A stretch of 32,509 nucleotides of DNA from Desulfovibrio sp. (lineage in GTDB: Bacteria > Desulfobacterota > Desulfovibrionia > Desulfovibrionales > Desulfovibrionaceae): assembly GCA_031291035.1 (NCBI GenBank), contig JAISLI010000044.1, forward strand, positions 1-32,509. Reading direction: 5' to 3'. The notes below the pieces were generated by a model. It saw nothing but the letters and a program-made list of their open reading frames with translations, ran no database searches and had not been told where the DNA came from. The first letter of the stretch is position 1, and each line of letters begins with the position of its first letter. A program made the position numbers and the translations under genes. Shown piece by piece: positions 16,610 through 26,900 of this stretch.

Positions 16610-18028
16610 ATGAACGATACCTCTTCTTCCCCGGAAAATGCGCCGCCCGCCGCTCCGTTCGCGGCCGGTCCGCCCCATATCGTGCTGGCCGGCCGGCCCA
16701 ATGTGGGCAAATCCACCCTGTTCAACCGCCTCATTCGCTCCCGGCGCGCCATCACCCATGACAGGCCGGGGATCACGAGGGACCGCATGGAGGGCATTGT
16801 GCGGCGGAACGGCCTGCCCGCCTACGTCGTTGTGGACACCGGCGGCGTCACCCTGGACGCTCACGCCGCCGTGACCGAAGGACCGGAAACTCTGCGCGGC
16901 TTTGAGGAAGACATCCTGCGCCAGACCGAGACGGCGCTGCTCGCCGCCGCCGGAGTCGCCCTGGTGGTGGACGGACGCGACGGGCTTCTGCCCCTGGACG
17001 AGTACCTTGCCGCCCATCTGCGCCGCAAGGGCCTGCCCGCCCTGTGTGTGGTCAACAAGGTGGACGGCGTTGAGCGGGAGGACGAACTGACGGCGGAATT
17101 CCATTCTCTGGGCCTGCCGGTCATCGCGGTTTCCGCCGAACACGGATACAATATGCCCCTGCTGGCCGAAGCGCTGGCGGAACTGGCCGGCCGGGACGAC
17201 AAGCCGGCCGCGGAGGACGCGCGGCACAACGCGGTTTTGCGTCTGGCCATGCTGGGACGCCCCAATGCCGGCAAATCTTCTCTGGTCAACGCCCTCTCCG
17301 GCGAGGAGAGGATGATTGTCTCCAGCATCGCCGGCACCACGCGCGACAGTGTGGACGTGCGCTTTGTCCGCAACGGCCAGGCCTATGTTTTCGTGGATAC
17401 CGCCGGCGTGCGCCGCCGCGCGAGAATCACGGACAGCGTGGAAAAATATTCGGTCAGCTCGGCGCTCAAATCCAGCGGCAAGGCGGACGTCACCCTGCTG
17501 GTGCTGGACGCGACGGAAGGCGTGAGCCAGCAGGACAAGCGGCTCATGGACCTTCTGGACACGCGCAAAATTCCTTTTCTCGTCCTCGTCAACAAGTGCG
17601 ATATGGCTCCGCGCGCAGCCCTCAAACAACTGGAAAAAAATATCCGCGCCATGCTGGCCTTTTGCCCGCATGTTCCCGTATTGCCGGTTTCCGCCAAAAC
17701 GGGGCTGGACCTCCGCAAAATCGTGCCTCTGGCGGAAAAAATCCACAAGGAGTGCCGGGTTCGCGTGCCCACAGGACGGCTCAACAGGGCCATGGAAGAA
17801 GTCCTCGCCAGGCATCAGCCGCCTGTGATCAAGCGGGCGCGGGCAAAATTTTATTATCTTACCCAGGCCGAAACAGCTCCGCCCACCTTTGTTTTTTTTG
17901 TCAGCGACCCGGAACGTGTGCCCGAAAATTATGCGCGCTACCTGGAACGCGCGCTCCGGCAACTGTTCGGCATTGTCCACGCGCCCATGCGGCTGCGGCT
18001 GCGCCCAAGCCACAAGAAAAAACAATAG
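16610..18028 (+). CDS. der: Ribosome-assembly GTPase Der (EngA)
   Basis: A 472-residue protein with the diagnostic tandem G domains. G1 begins GRPNVGKS at residues 28-35, with DTGG (G3) and NKVD (G4). G2 begins GRPNAGKS near residue 218, with DTAG and NKCD. The C-terminal KH-like domain runs from about 380 to the end and finishes in a basic tail. Der acts in maturation of the 50S ribosomal subunit. No clear Shine-Dalgarno stands before the ATG, so the exact start could be a little downstream; the 20-residue N-terminal extension before the first G domain is Pro/Ala-rich. The TAG stop codon is also the first three bases of a dispersed repeat. Confidence 0.97.
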   Translation: MNDTSSSPENAPPAAPFAAGPPHIVLAGRPNVGKSTLFNRLIRSRRAITHDRPGITRDRMEGIVRRNGLPAYVVVDTGGVTLDAHAAVTEGPETLRGFEEDILRQTETALLAAAGVALVVDGRDGLLPLDEYLAAHLRRKGLPALCVVNKVDGVEREDELTAEFHSLGLPVIAVSAEHGYNMPLLAEALAELAGRDDKPAAEDARHNAVLRLAMLGRPNAGKSSLVNALSGEERMIVSSIAGTTRDSVDVRFVRNGQAYVFVDTAGVRRRARITDSVEKYSVSSALKSSGKADVTLLVLDATEGVSQQDKRLMDLLDTRKIPFLVLVNKCDMAPRAALKQLEKNIRAMLAFCPHVPVLPVSAKTGLDLRKIVPLAEKIHKECRVRVPTGRLNRAMEEVLARHQPPVIKRARAKFYYLTQAETAPPTFVFFVSDPERVPENYARYLERALRQLFGIVHAPMRLRLRPSHKKKQ

Positions 18029-18119
18029 AGCAATTTCGCGGCAAGGATTTGCGGACAAATCCTTGCCGGGCAGTCCAACTTTTCCGGAATCGGCGAAAAC
18101 GATACGCCGCCATGCTCTG
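18026..18119. repeat. Dispersed hairpin repeat, copy B, between der and htrA
   Basis: About 94 bases with ends TAGAGCA and TGCTCTG. It contains a perfect 12-bp hairpin, GGCAAGGATTTG (18040-18051) and CAAATCCTTGCC (18056-18067) around CGGA. The reverse complement shares ATCCTTGCCGCGAAA with copy D and then goes straight to TTGCTCTA, so this copy looks like an internally shortened form of the long copies. It fills most of the 124-base gap between convergent genes and may also act as a weak terminator. Confidence 0.65.
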
Positions 18120-18152
18120 TCCGGGGATTCCGGAGGGCAAGGCCGCGTTTCG

Positions 18153-19493
<1,341 letters not shown>

Positions 19494-19604
19494 GCTGGTC
19501 CAACTCCGTAAGGGGGAAAAACAGGGTACGAATGTTCTTGCCACATTCGGCCCCAAAAAGCTATACTCCGCGAATACGCCCGAAAACAAACAGCTGGAGC
19601 GTCG

Positions 19605-20663
19605 ATGAAGCGTCTTTTTGTGGATGTCGGACCGGTAGAGAAAAAACATCTGGATGCGGCCAGGACGCGTCTGGATGAGCTCACAAAACCGCGCGGCAGC
19701 CTGGGCCGTCTGGAAGACGTGGCGGCGCGGCTTTTCGCCATGGGAGCGGGGAGATTTCCCCTCGTTGTGGAACCGGCCGTCATGCTGGTTGCGGCGGGGG
19801 ATCACGGCGTTGCCGCGCAGGGCGTTTCCCCGGCCCCCCAAACCGTGACGCGGCAGATGGTGCGCAATTTTCTCAACGGCGGCGCGGCGATCAACGCATT
19901 CTGCCGAAGCGCGGGCATGGCCCTGCTCGTGGTGGATGCCGGTTGCGCGGGCGGGGCCTTTGAGAAGCATCCTCTCCTGCTGGACAGGCGGCTGGGCGAC
20001 GGCACGTCGGACATAAGCCTTGGCCCGGCCATGCCCCGCGAGCTCTGCCTCAGGGGTATTGAGGCCGGTATCGCCATTGCCGGAAACTGCGCCGCCCAGG
20101 GCTACAGGTGTATCGGCACGGGGGAGATGGGCATTGCCAATTCCACCGTCGCGGCCGCCCTGTACTGCGCGCTGCTGGGCATTGAGCCCGAAGCCGTTGT
20201 CGGCCCCGGAGCGGGCGCGGATGAAGCCATGCAGCGCCGCAAGGTTGAAGTCGTCCGGCGGGCGCTCCAGGCCAATGCCGGGCAAGCGCGCGGGGATGAC
20301 CCTGTGGGCGTCCTGGCGGCCCTGGGAGGGTTTGAAATCGCGCTTCTTTGCGGCATTGCGCTGGGAGGCGCGGCCGAACGCCTGCCTGTGCTGACGGATG
20401 GCTTTATATGCGGCGCCGCATGCGCGGCCGCCCTCCGGATTTGTCCGGATGCCGCCGGGTACGTCATTTTTGCGCATGCCTCGGCCGAGCCGGGCCACAG
20501 GACGGTGCTGCAAAAATTTGTCCCCGGCCGGACGCCGCTGCTTGATCTGGGCATGCGTCTCGGCGAGGGAACCGGCGCGGCGGCGGCCTACCCCCTTGTG
20601 CGCTGCGCGGCGGCCATGTATAATGAAACGGCGACATTCGACTCCGCCGGGGTCGTGATGTGA
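19605..20663 (+). CDS. cobT: Nicotinate-nucleotide--dimethylbenzimidazole phosphoribosyltransferase
   Basis: CobT activates the lower-ligand base of cobamides, making alpha-ribazole phosphate from nicotinate mononucleotide and a benzimidazole or other base. The protein is 352 residues, the usual length. Typical segments are LDELTKPRGSLGRLEDVAARL near residue 22, AAGDHGVAAQGVS near 64, GTGEMGIANSTVAAAL near 170 and the catalytic MRLGEGTGAA with Glu321. GGAG lies seven bases before the ATG. It stands apart from other cobamide genes here, followed 21 bases later by an oppF-like gene. No cobalamin riboswitch was seen upstream, where the 111-base spacer is shared with the divergent protease gene. 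Confidence 0.95.
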   Translation: MKRLFVDVGPVEKKHLDAARTRLDELTKPRGSLGRLEDVAARLFAMGAGRFPLVVEPAVMLVAAGDHGVAAQGVSPAPQTVTRQMVRNFLNGGAAINAFCRSAGMALLVVDAGCAGGAFEKHPLLLDRRLGDGTSDISLGPAMPRELCLRGIEAGIAIAGNCAAQGYRCIGTGEMGIANSTVAAALYCALLGIEPEAVVGPGAGADEAMQRRKVEVVRRALQANAGQARGDDPVGVLAALGGFEIALLCGIALGGAAERLPVLTDGFICGAACAAALRICPDAAGYVIFAHASAEPGHRTVLQKFVPGRTPLLDLGMRLGEGTGAAAAYPLVRCAAAMYNETATFDSAGVVM

Positions 20664-20684
20664 CGCCCCGTTTTCCGCTTCGCC

Positions 20685-21644
20685 ATGCCGATAACACAAG
20701 CCCCTCCCATCCTCGTCTTTGAAAACGTGACGCGGCTGTTCGACTTGCGGCGCGGTTTTTTTGGGGAACGTCAAACTCTTGTGGCCGTCGCCGGAGTGAG
20801 CTTTACCCTGCGCAGGGGGGAATCCCTCGGTCTTGTCGGCGAATCCGGCTGCGGCAAAAGCACCTTGGGACGCCTCGCCTGCGGGCTGCTTTCCCCTTCC
20901 TCGGGCCGGACGCTTTTCGACGGCAGGCCGCTGCCGGAAGCGGGCGCCGGGAGTTGGGCCTCGGGCCGGATACAGATGATTTTTCAGGACCCTTCATCCT
21001 CACTCAATCCCCGGCGCCGCGCATATTCGTCCATAGCCGAGCCGCTGGCGGCGCGAAATTCTTCCCGCGCCGAGCGGAGGGAAAAAACCGAAGCCATGCT
21101 TGAGGCCGTTGGCCTGAAAGGCATGGGCAACCGCTACCCGCATGAATTTTCCGGCGGACAGCGCCAGCGCATTGCCGTGGCCCGCGCGCTGGTCACCCAT
21201 CCTGACGTGGTTGTCTGCGACGAGCCGGTGTCGTCCCTGGACGCCTCCGTGCAGGCGCAAATCCTGAACCTGCTGCGCGATGTCCAGGAACGCTTCGCGC
21301 CGGCCTATCTCTTCATTTCCCATGATATGGCGGTAGTGGGTTTCATGTGCGAGAGAGTGCTGGTGATGTACCTGGGGCAAATTGTGGAGGATGCCCCGCG
21401 CGACGCGCTGTTCACGAAGGCCGCGCACCCGTACAGCCAGGCCCTATTGGATTCCGCGCCCGGCGGGCGGTGGAAAAAGGAATTTCCGCCGTTGTTGGCG
21501 GGCGAGCCGCCAAGCCCTCTCGCCCCCCCCCCGGGTTGCCCTTTCCATCCCCGCTGCCCGAAGGCGGCGGCCATCTGCCGGACGGAGGCTCCGGCCTGGA
21601 AGGAAACCTCCCCCGGCCAGCGCGCGCGCTGTCACCGCCTGTAA
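20685..21644 (+). CDS. Oligopeptide/dipeptide ABC transporter ATP-binding protein, OppF/DppF type
   Basis: A 319-residue ATPase subunit of a peptide or nickel-type ABC importer. Walker A is GESGCGKST at residues 52-60, the signature motif is [15 protein letters not shown], and Walker B is [14 protein letters not shown]. The C-terminal extension with [15 protein letters not shown] is the oligopeptide/dipeptide-transporter domain typical of OppD/OppF. No partner ATPase, permease or binding-protein gene is adjacent: cobT precedes it and an unrelated minus-strand gene follows. It could serve a transporter encoded elsewhere or be a leftover of a lost operon. No obvious Shine-Dalgarno precedes the ATG, so translational coupling to cobT is possible. 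Confidence 0.88.
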   Translation: MPITQAPPILVFENVTRLFDLRRGFFGERQTLVAVAGVSFTLRRGESLGLVGESGCGKSTLGRLACGLLSPSSGRTLFDGRPLPEAGAGSWASGRIQMIFQDPSSSLNPRRRAYSSIAEPLAARNSSRAERREKTEAMLEAVGLKGMGNRYPHEFSGGQRQRIAVARALVTHPDVVVCDEPVSSLDASVQAQILNLLRDVQERFAPAYLFISHDMAVVGFMCERVLVMYLGQIVEDAPRDALFTKAAHPYSQALLDSAPGGRWKKEFPPLLAGEPPSPLAPPPGCPFHPRCPKAAAICRTEAPAWKETSPGQRARCHRL

Positions 21645-21686
21645 ACAGGCTGTCGCCGCGGCGGTTCGCGCGCCGCCCGGCCCCTG

Positions 21687-22607
21687 TCACCCCCGGCGCA
21701 GCCTCACTTTGTATTTCCTCAGAAAATCCGCCGGCAGATATGACATTTTTGCCTGGCGCAGGCCATCCTCATTCATATCCTGGGCGCGATTGATCAGCGT
21801 GAACCCCGCGCCGGCATGCCGGACGAAAAGACGGTTCATCGCCTGGTAGACGCCCCGGAATCCGTTCAGGCCCTTTTCATAATGCACGCCGAGGCTTTGT
21901 CCGTCCAGCCGCTCCCCCACGCTGAAAGCCACCATTTGCCCTCCGGCGTACAGTGAGCCGCCGTAAATATCCCGAAAACGGTCCCAATGCGAGAGCACGC
22001 GATTGATGGCCTCATTTTCCGCCATGAGCGACGGCGAATCGCGGCACTCATGCCACCGGCACCAGTCGTCCTGCAGGGCGAGCACATCCTCAACCATGCT
22101 GTCGTCCAGATTGTGATAATCTTCTCCGTATGTCTTTACATAGCCGCTGAAATGATTTTTTTTCCGGTGAAAACGATTGCCGGGCAGAAGCGCCAGATCC
22201 TCCTGTTTGTACAGGTATTCCCACTGGCCGCGATCTTCCGTAACCTCAAGACGTCCGGGAAAAGTCCGCCGCCACAGTTGGGCCAGCTCCTCCGGGACAC
22301 GCAAAAAAACAAGCTCGTCGCCCGCCTCGACGCCGGCGCCCGCGAGCCTGGCCTGCCAGTCCGCCCAGTCCATGGCCCGCCAGTCAAAGGCGTCCCAGTC
22401 TCCCAGCGGCGCCCAGCACACGGGCAGGGGCCGCATTTGCCTGAGCCAGCACAATCCGCCCTCAAAGCGCCATTCCAGGCCGTAATATTCCCGCCAGCCC
22501 CAGAGATTGACCAGGGTGTAGTCCAGGGAGCGCCTGGGGGTGCGCGCCCAATGGGCATAATAGTCGTCCCTCTGTTCCAGGTTGACGGGCGCGAAGTCCG
22601 AAGTCAT
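21687..22607 (-). CDS. DUF2156-family acyltransferase-like protein
   Basis: A 306-residue protein resembling the DUF2156 family, which shares the GNAT-like fold of the C-terminal domain of phosphatidylglycerol lysyltransferases. Supporting segments are GNRFHRKKNHFSGYVKTYG near the middle, QMVAFSVGERLDGQSLGVHYEKG and the C-terminal FTLINRAQDMNEDGLRQAKM with a basic end. There is no signal peptide or membrane segment. Two ATGs are possible: 22622 lacks a ribosome site, while the one at 22607 has AAGGA five bases upstream and is preferred. It lies downstream of the DUF362 gene in the same orientation. Members are often described as hypothetical; the acyl or aminoacyl donor is unknown. Confidence 0.75.
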   Translation of the reverse strand: MTSDFAPVNLEQRDDYYAHWARTPRRSLDYTLVNLWGWREYYGLEWRFEGGLCWLRQMRPLPVCWAPLGDWDAFDWRAMDWADWQARLAGAGVEAGDELVFLRVPEELAQLWRRTFPGRLEVTEDRGQWEYLYKQEDLALLPGNRFHRKKNHFSGYVKTYGEDYHNLDDSMVEDVLALQDDWCRWHECRDSPSLMAENEAINRVLSHWDRFRDIYGGSLYAGGQMVAFSVGERLDGQSLGVHYEKGLNGFRGVYQAMNRLFVRHAGAGFTLINRAQDMNEDGLRQAKMSYLPADFLRKYKVRLRRG

Positions 22608-22640
22608 AAAATCCTTGTCCATGCGGGCCGATACAGCGTA

Positions 22641-23777
22641 TTATACCTTGACCAGTTTGTACCGCCGGCTGCCGAGGCCGATTTCTTCCCCGTAGCTCAA
22701 TTGGATTTCTCCATGAGTTTTGGGCCAGCGCTCCGTGAATTTGTCAAAATCCGTCTTGAGCCGCATTTTCGGATTTTTTGGATTGAGACCCGGAGCGGCT
22801 TTGACAAGATCAAAACAGGCCTGGTCCAGCGCGACAGGATCATGCGCGGCCAAGATGCCGATGTCCGGCGCCAGATGCACGTCGCTCCAGGCCGCGCAGT
22901 CGCAATCCGGCGTGATGTTGAGCGCAAAATTGATGTAGCAGACGCTCTTTTCCCGGCCTTTCACCGTGCCGTAGGCATATTCGGTAAGCCGCTCCATAAA
23001 GGGGACGAGTTCGGTGGCCCAGTCCATGTCCACAGCCTTGGCGGGGCAGACCGTGATACATTCAAAGCAGCCGATACAGCGACCGGCGTCCACGGCGCAC
23101 TTGCCGCCGTCCAGGGAGAGGGCTTTCCGGGGACAGGCCCGTACGCATTTTCCACAGCCCATGCAGGCGGCTTTGTCCACCCCGACGCGCGTCGCGTGCT
23201 GGGCGCGCTTGCCGCGCGGCGAAGCCCCGCCCATGGCGAGGTTTTTTATGGCCCCGCCGAATCCGGCCATTTCATGCCCCTTGAAATGGGAAACGACCAC
23301 CATGGACGGCGCGCGGCGGATTTCCCTGGCGATATGGACATCCTTGAAGTGTTTGCGGTTGATGCGCACCGGGACATCGTTCTCTCCGTAAATGCCGTCG
23401 GCGATGATTACCGGCGCGTCCACCACGGAAGGCGTAAAACCGTGCAGACAGGCCGTGCGCAGATGGTCAACGGCGTTTCCGCGCGAACCGGAATACAGTG
23501 TGGCCGAGTCCGTCAGAAAAGGCTTGCCGCCGGCGGCTTTGACCTTGTCCACAATCTGCCGCACAAAGACCGGATTCACATACGTGTCGTTGCCCAGTTC
23601 GCCGAAATGAACCTTGATGGCGGTGAGGTCATTTTTTTTGATGCGTTTTTTCAGGGGCAGCGCGTCACACAGACGGGCTATCCCGGAAATTTTGTTTTCC
23701 TCGTGTGAGCGGGTGCGCGAGTCGGCGTAATACACCACCGGCGGCATGGACGTATCCTTTTCTTTTATCTGTCGCAT
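22641..23777 (-). CDS. DUF362-family ferredoxin-domain protein
   Basis: A 378-residue cytoplasmic protein of the DUF362 family. Two 4Fe-4S motifs sit near the middle, CMGCGKCVRACP and CIGCFECITVCP, inside a DUF362 domain with features such as FGGAIKNLAMGGASPRGKR and VSHFKGHEMAGFGG. Such proteins are common in anaerobes and have no settled function. The start at 23777 has a strong GGAGGGG seven bases upstream; an ATG ten codons later, with AAAAGGA upstream, would also give a family-like N-terminus (MPPVVYYADSR). The DUF2156 gene follows after 33 bases from stop to its preferred start, suggesting a two-gene operon. Confidence 0.85.
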   Translation of the reverse strand: MRQIKEKDTSMPPVVYYADSRTRSHEENKISGIARLCDALPLKKRIKKNDLTAIKVHFGELGNDTYVNPVFVRQIVDKVKAAGGKPFLTDSATLYSGSRGNAVDHLRTACLHGFTPSVVDAPVIIADGIYGENDVPVRINRKHFKDVHIAREIRRAPSMVVVSHFKGHEMAGFGGAIKNLAMGGASPRGKRAQHATRVGVDKAACMGCGKCVRACPRKALSLDGGKCAVDAGRCIGCFECITVCPAKAVDMDWATELVPFMERLTEYAYGTVKGREKSVCYINFALNITPDCDCAAWSDVHLAPDIGILAAHDPVALDQACFDLVKAAPGLNPKNPKMRLKTDFDKFTERWPKTHGEIQLSYGEEIGLGSRRYKLVKV

Positions 23778-23806
23778 GTGTTTTCCCCTCCGGAGCAATT
23801 TTGTCC

Positions 23807-23944
23807 TAGAGCATTTTGCTTTTGAAACGCTCCCTTCGGCGCTTTACGGCGAAACGCGGTTTCGCCTGCGCCTCATGGGCGGGCGGCGGTGCAGCCGCCC
23901 CGCCGCCAGAGAAAATTATACATTTTCAATGTTAATTTGCTCTA
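23807..23944. repeat. Dispersed repeat copy C, MITE-like, with TA-bounded inverted ends
   Basis: A 138-base element with exact 7-base inverted ends, TAGAGCA and TGCTCTA, extending imperfectly to about 24 bases (TAGAGCATTTTGCTTTTGAA against TAGAGCAAATTAACATTGAA). Inside are GGCGAAAC/GTTTCGCC and GGGCGGC/GCCGCCC hairpins. It has no coding capacity. A TA at each end and short inverted ends fit a non-autonomous element of an IS630/Tc1-type transposon; that is inference. Its right end supplies the TAG stop of tyrS. Confidence 0.7.
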
Positions 23945-25144
23945 ATGCTTTTGCACAACCAGACGCAGAAAACGTTTTTTGCCCAGCTTGATCACGTGTT
24001 CGCCTTCGGCAAGAGGGGCGGTTTCATCTTCCCAGCGCCTGCCGTCAATGGTCAGCGCGCCTTCGCGTATGAGCCGCCTCGCCTCGCCGCGGCTTTTGAC
24101 AAGACCGGACGCCGCCAGAAAAGCAGGGGCAAGGTTTCCGTCTTCAGTCCCGCAGGTGAATTCCGGCATGTCGTCGGGCACGGCCCCGCCGGAAAAAACG
24201 GCGTTGAAACCCCGCCGCGCCTCGTCCGCCGCGTTTTGTCCGTGGTAGCGGCAGGTGATTTCATGGGCAAGACGTTCCTTGACCAGTTTGGGGTGAAGCA
24301 GATTCGCCTCCACATCCCGCCTGAAGGACGCGATCTCCTCAAGGCTTCTGGCGGAAAGCAGCTCGTAATAGCGCCACATGAGATCATCGGAAATGGCCAT
24401 GAGTTTGCCGAAAATTTCAGACGCGGGTTCGTCAATGCCGATATAATTACCGTATGATTTTGACATCTTGCGCACACCGTCCGTCCCTTCCAGCAGGGGC
24501 ACGGTCAATACGCACTGGCCCTCCTGGCCGTAGTGGGCCTGAAGGCCGCGTCCCACCAGGAGATTGAATTTCTGGTCGGTGCCGCCCATCTCCACATCCG
24601 CCCGAAGCGCCACAGAGTCATAGCCCTGGCAGAGCGGATAGAGGAATTCATGGATGGATATGGGGCGTTGCTCGCGGAAGCGTTTTTCAAAGTCGTCGCG
24701 TTCCATCATTCGGGCCACGGTGCAGGAAGAAGCCAGACGAATGAAGCCGGCCGCCGTCATGGCCCCCAGCCAGCGGGAATTGAAGTCCACCAGCGTCTTT
24801 TCGGGATCAAGAATTTTGAATACCTGTTTTTTGTATGTGGCCGCATTGGAGCGCACGTCCTCTTCCGTCAGGGGCGGCCGCGTTTCGGAACGGCCGGACG
24901 GATCGCCTATGCGGCCGGTGAAATCGCCGATGAGAAAAATGATGGTGTGTCCCAGCTCCTGAAAATGGCGCATCTTGTGCATGACAACCGTGTGTCCGAG
25001 GTGCAGGTCCGGCGCTGTGGGATCAAAACCCACTTTTACCCGCAAGGGGGCGCCGCGCTCCAGCTTTTTGCGCAGCAAAGGCTCGTCAATCAGCTCCGCC
25101 GCGCCGCGCCTGATAAGGGCCAACTGCCTGTCAATGTCCGTCAT
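23942..25144 (-). CDS. tyrS: Tyrosyl-tRNA synthetase
   Basis: Class I synthetase that charges tRNA-Tyr. The 400-residue protein has HLGH at residues 48-51, KMSKS at 226-230, and a C-terminal S4-like RNA-binding domain ([20 protein letters not shown]). The presence of KMSKS and the general layout fit the TyrZ-type branch common in this group. The start is the ATG giving [10 protein letters not shown], preceded by AGGGGGAAG; longer upstream frame is not needed. The TAG stop codon coincides with the end of a dispersed repeat, so the last residues (VQKH) may have been set by that insertion. The start faces rpmE across a 258-base divergent spacer. Confidence 0.96.
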   Translation of the reverse strand: MTDIDRQLALIRRGAAELIDEPLLRKKLERGAPLRVKVGFDPTAPDLHLGHTVVMHKMRHFQELGHTIIFLIGDFTGRIGDPSGRSETRPPLTEEDVRSNAATYKKQVFKILDPEKTLVDFNSRWLGAMTAAGFIRLASSCTVARMMERDDFEKRFREQRPISIHEFLYPLCQGYDSVALRADVEMGGTDQKFNLLVGRGLQAHYGQEGQCVLTVPLLEGTDGVRKMSKSYGNYIGIDEPASEIFGKLMAISDDLMWRYYELLSARSLEEIASFRRDVEANLLHPKLVKERLAHEITCRYHGQNAADEARRGFNAVFSGGAVPDDMPEFTCGTEDGNLAPAFLAASGLVKSRGEARRLIREGALTIDGRRWEDETAPLAEGEHVIKLGKKRFLRLVVQKH

Positions 25145-25268
25145 TTCTTCCCCCTGACTGACGTCCAGAATAACAGTTCGCCTCCCCCCTGACAAGGCCG
25201 CGATTTTTTACTGTCGTTTCCGCGCTTGCAAAATTCTCCCAAAAAGGGCAGACTTTCCCCTTGGAGCG

Positions 25269-25382
25269 GTTCACGAACGAGTGCACCGCCTGCAAGGATT
25301 TGCAAGCAGATCCTTGCCGCGAAACAGGAGCAGGCGGGGTTTGCCCGACGCAAGCGAACTGTTTCAAGCCTTAATCGCTGTA
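25269..25382. repeat. Dispersed hairpin repeat, copy D, upstream of rpmE
   Basis: About 114 bases, the inverted counterpart of 8281-8398. It contains the GCAAGGATTTGC/GATCCTTGC hairpin and ends in TTAATCGCTGTA, 20 bases before the rpmE start codon. The remaining part of the tyrS/rpmE spacer (25145-25268) shows no clear promoter or other feature. Confidence 0.8.
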
Positions 25383-25402
25383 ATGACCATGCGGGGACAT
25401 TC

Positions 25403-25615
25403 ATGAAAAAAAACATCCATCCCAAAGTATATAGTGCCACCATTACCTGCGCCTGCGGCAACTCCGAGCAGGTGCTCTCCACCAGGGGCGAACAGGTGCA
25501 TGTGGAAGTCTGCTCGATTTGTCATCCGTTTTTCACCGGCAAACAGCGCTTTCTCGACACGGCGGGTCGCATTGACCGTTTTCGTAAAAAATACGCCAAA
25601 TTTGACGCGAAATAA
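25403..25615 (+). CDS. rpmE: 50S ribosomal protein L31, zinc-binding form
   Basis: A 70-residue L31 of the zinc-binding (C+) type, with Cys16, Cys18, Cys37 and Cys40 in ITCACGN and [12 protein letters not shown]. The start giving [16 protein letters not shown] is preceded by GGGGA six bases upstream; a longer frame running through the repeat is not coding. L31 sits at the central protuberance of the 50S subunit. A strong hairpin follows the stop codon. In Desulfovibrio-like genomes rpmE is usually followed by a DUF1385 gene and prfA; here the middle gene is nearly gone. Confidence 0.95.
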   Translation: MKKNIHPKVYSATITCACGNSEQVLSTRGEQVHVEVCSICHPFFTGKQRFLDTAGRIDRFRKKYAKFDAK

Positions 25616-25627
25616 GCCTCACTGCCC

Positions 25628-25660
25628 GACGCCGCGCCGTGTCCGACACGGCGCGGCGTC
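25628..25660 (+). terminator. Strong hairpin after rpmE
   Basis: GACGCCGCGCCGTGT and ACACGGCGCGGCGTC pair perfectly around a CCG loop, 12 bases after the rpmE stop. Only ATTT follows, so the U tract is weak, but the 15-bp GC-rich stem makes termination or 3'-end protection likely. Confidence 0.65.
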
Positions 25661-25686
25661 ATTTCCCGTCCCCCGCTGTCCTGTTT

Positions 25687-25755
25687 GCGCCGGATTCCCT
25701 TATCGGCGGTCAGGCCGTCATGGAAGGCGTGATGATGCGTAACGACGCGAAGTAG
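25687..25755 (+). pseudogene. Remnant of a DUF1385 (YqhQ-like) gene
   Basis: The frame read from 25687 gives APDSLIGGQAVMEGVMMRN followed within three codons by a TAG at 25753-25755. GGQAVMEGVMMR is the conserved N-terminal signature of the DUF1385/YqhQ family, whose intact members have roughly 300 residues. The family gene commonly lies between rpmE and prfA in Desulfovibrio-type genomes, exactly this place. Only about 60 bases remain between the stop and the prfA start. No good start codon is visible upstream in this frame. The simplest reading is a deletion that removed almost the whole gene. Confidence 0.7.
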
Positions 25756-25817
25756 CGCTTGCTTTGCGCCTGCCGGACGGCCTCACCGCGCGGCGCTTCG
25801 CCGCGCCGGAGAACACC

Positions 25818-26882
25818 ATGTTTGCCAAACTGGAAAGCCTTGAAAAAAAATATCTGGATCTCGAAGAAACGCTTGCCGGCCCCGACGTATTCAACGATCA
25901 GGAACAGTACCGCAAACTGGCCAAAGCGCACGCCGACCTGCGCGAGGTGATAGGCCTGTTTCGCCGTCACAGGGAGCTGGAGCGCGAAATGGCGGAAATG
26001 AAACTGATGCTCCACGACGACGACCCGGAAATCAAAAGCCTTGCCCAGGAAGAACTCCGCAGAGCGGAAGAGGAATTGCCGAGGCTGGAAACGGCCCTCA
26101 AGACGGCTTTGTTGCCGTCAGACCCCCTGGATGAAAAAAATACGATTCTGGAAATCAGGGCGGGGACAGGTGGAGAAGAAGCGGCGCTCTTTGCGGCGGA
26201 CCTTTTTCGCATGTATTGCCGCTACGCGGAACTTATGGGGTGGGGGACGGAACTGCTGAGTTCCTCCCCTTCGGAATCCGGCGGATTCAAGGAGGTCATC
26301 TGCCTTATATCCGGCAGCAAGGCATACAGCCGGCTCAAATTTGAAGCGGGAACCCACAGGGTGCAACGTGTTCCGACCACGGAAGCGCAGGGGCGCATTC
26401 ACACGTCGGCCGCCACGGTCGCCGTTATGCCGGAGGCCGGAGAAGTGGATGTGGAAATCAGGCCGGAAGATCTGCGCATAGATATTTACCGCGCATCGGG
26501 CGCGGGCGGGCAGCACGTCAACAAGACGGAATCGGCCGTGCGCATTACCCACATTCCCACAGGCACCGTGGTCACCTGCCAGGACGAGCGCTCACAGCAC
26601 AAAAACAAGGCCAGGGCAATGAAAGTGCTCGCTTCCCGCATTCTGGCGGCGGAGCGGGAACGCCAGAACTCCGAAATGTCCGCGGACCGAAAGGCTCAGG
26701 TGGGTTCCGGCGACCGTTCCGGGCGCATACGCACCTACAACTTCCCCCAGGGACGCTGTACGGATCACCGCATCAATATGACCCTTTATTCACTGGAACG
26801 TATCATGGAAGGCGAACTGACGCCCCTGGTGGAAGCGCTGTCAACCGCAACGCAGGCCGAGGCGCTGAAGGCGCAGATCTGA
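25818..26882 (+). CDS. prfA: Peptide chain release factor 1
   Basis: RF1 ends translation at UAA and UAG. The 354-residue protein has the catalytic GGQ at residues 230-232 ([13 protein letters not shown]). The stop-codon recognition tripeptide position reads PTT at 186-188 ([22 protein letters not shown]), consistent with the RF1-type PxT and unlike the SPF of RF2. The start giving [12 protein letters not shown] is chosen from family similarity; the longer frame upstream comes from the deleted DUF1385 region. No strong ribosome site precedes it (GCCGGAGAACACC, a GGAG eight bases upstream). It is convergent with the next gene, 18 bases apart. Confidence 0.97.
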   Translation: MFAKLESLEKKYLDLEETLAGPDVFNDQEQYRKLAKAHADLREVIGLFRRHRELEREMAEMKLMLHDDDPEIKSLAQEELRRAEEELPRLETALKTALLPSDPLDEKNTILEIRAGTGGEEAALFAADLFRMYCRYAELMGWGTELLSSSPSESGGFKEVICLISGSKAYSRLKFEAGTHRVQRVPTTEAQGRIHTSAATVAVMPEAGEVDVEIRPEDLRIDIYRASGAGGQHVNKTESAVRITHIPTGTVVTCQDERSQHKNKARAMKVLASRILAAERERQNSEMSADRKAQVGSGDRSGRIRTYNFPQGRCTDHRINMTLYSLERIMEGELTPLVEALSTATQAEALKAQI

Positions 26883-26900
26883 ACCCGGCGCGAAAACGGC

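Noticed and set aside
19494..19604. Possible cobalamin riboswitch upstream of cobT.
   Set aside because: The spacer is only 111 bases and shows no B12-box-like sequence or long-range pairing that I could recognise.
19494..20774. Upstream continuation of the HtrA protease frame across the whole of cobT.
   Set aside because: It is antisense to a clear CobT protein; a signal peptide and ribosome site place the protease start at 19493.
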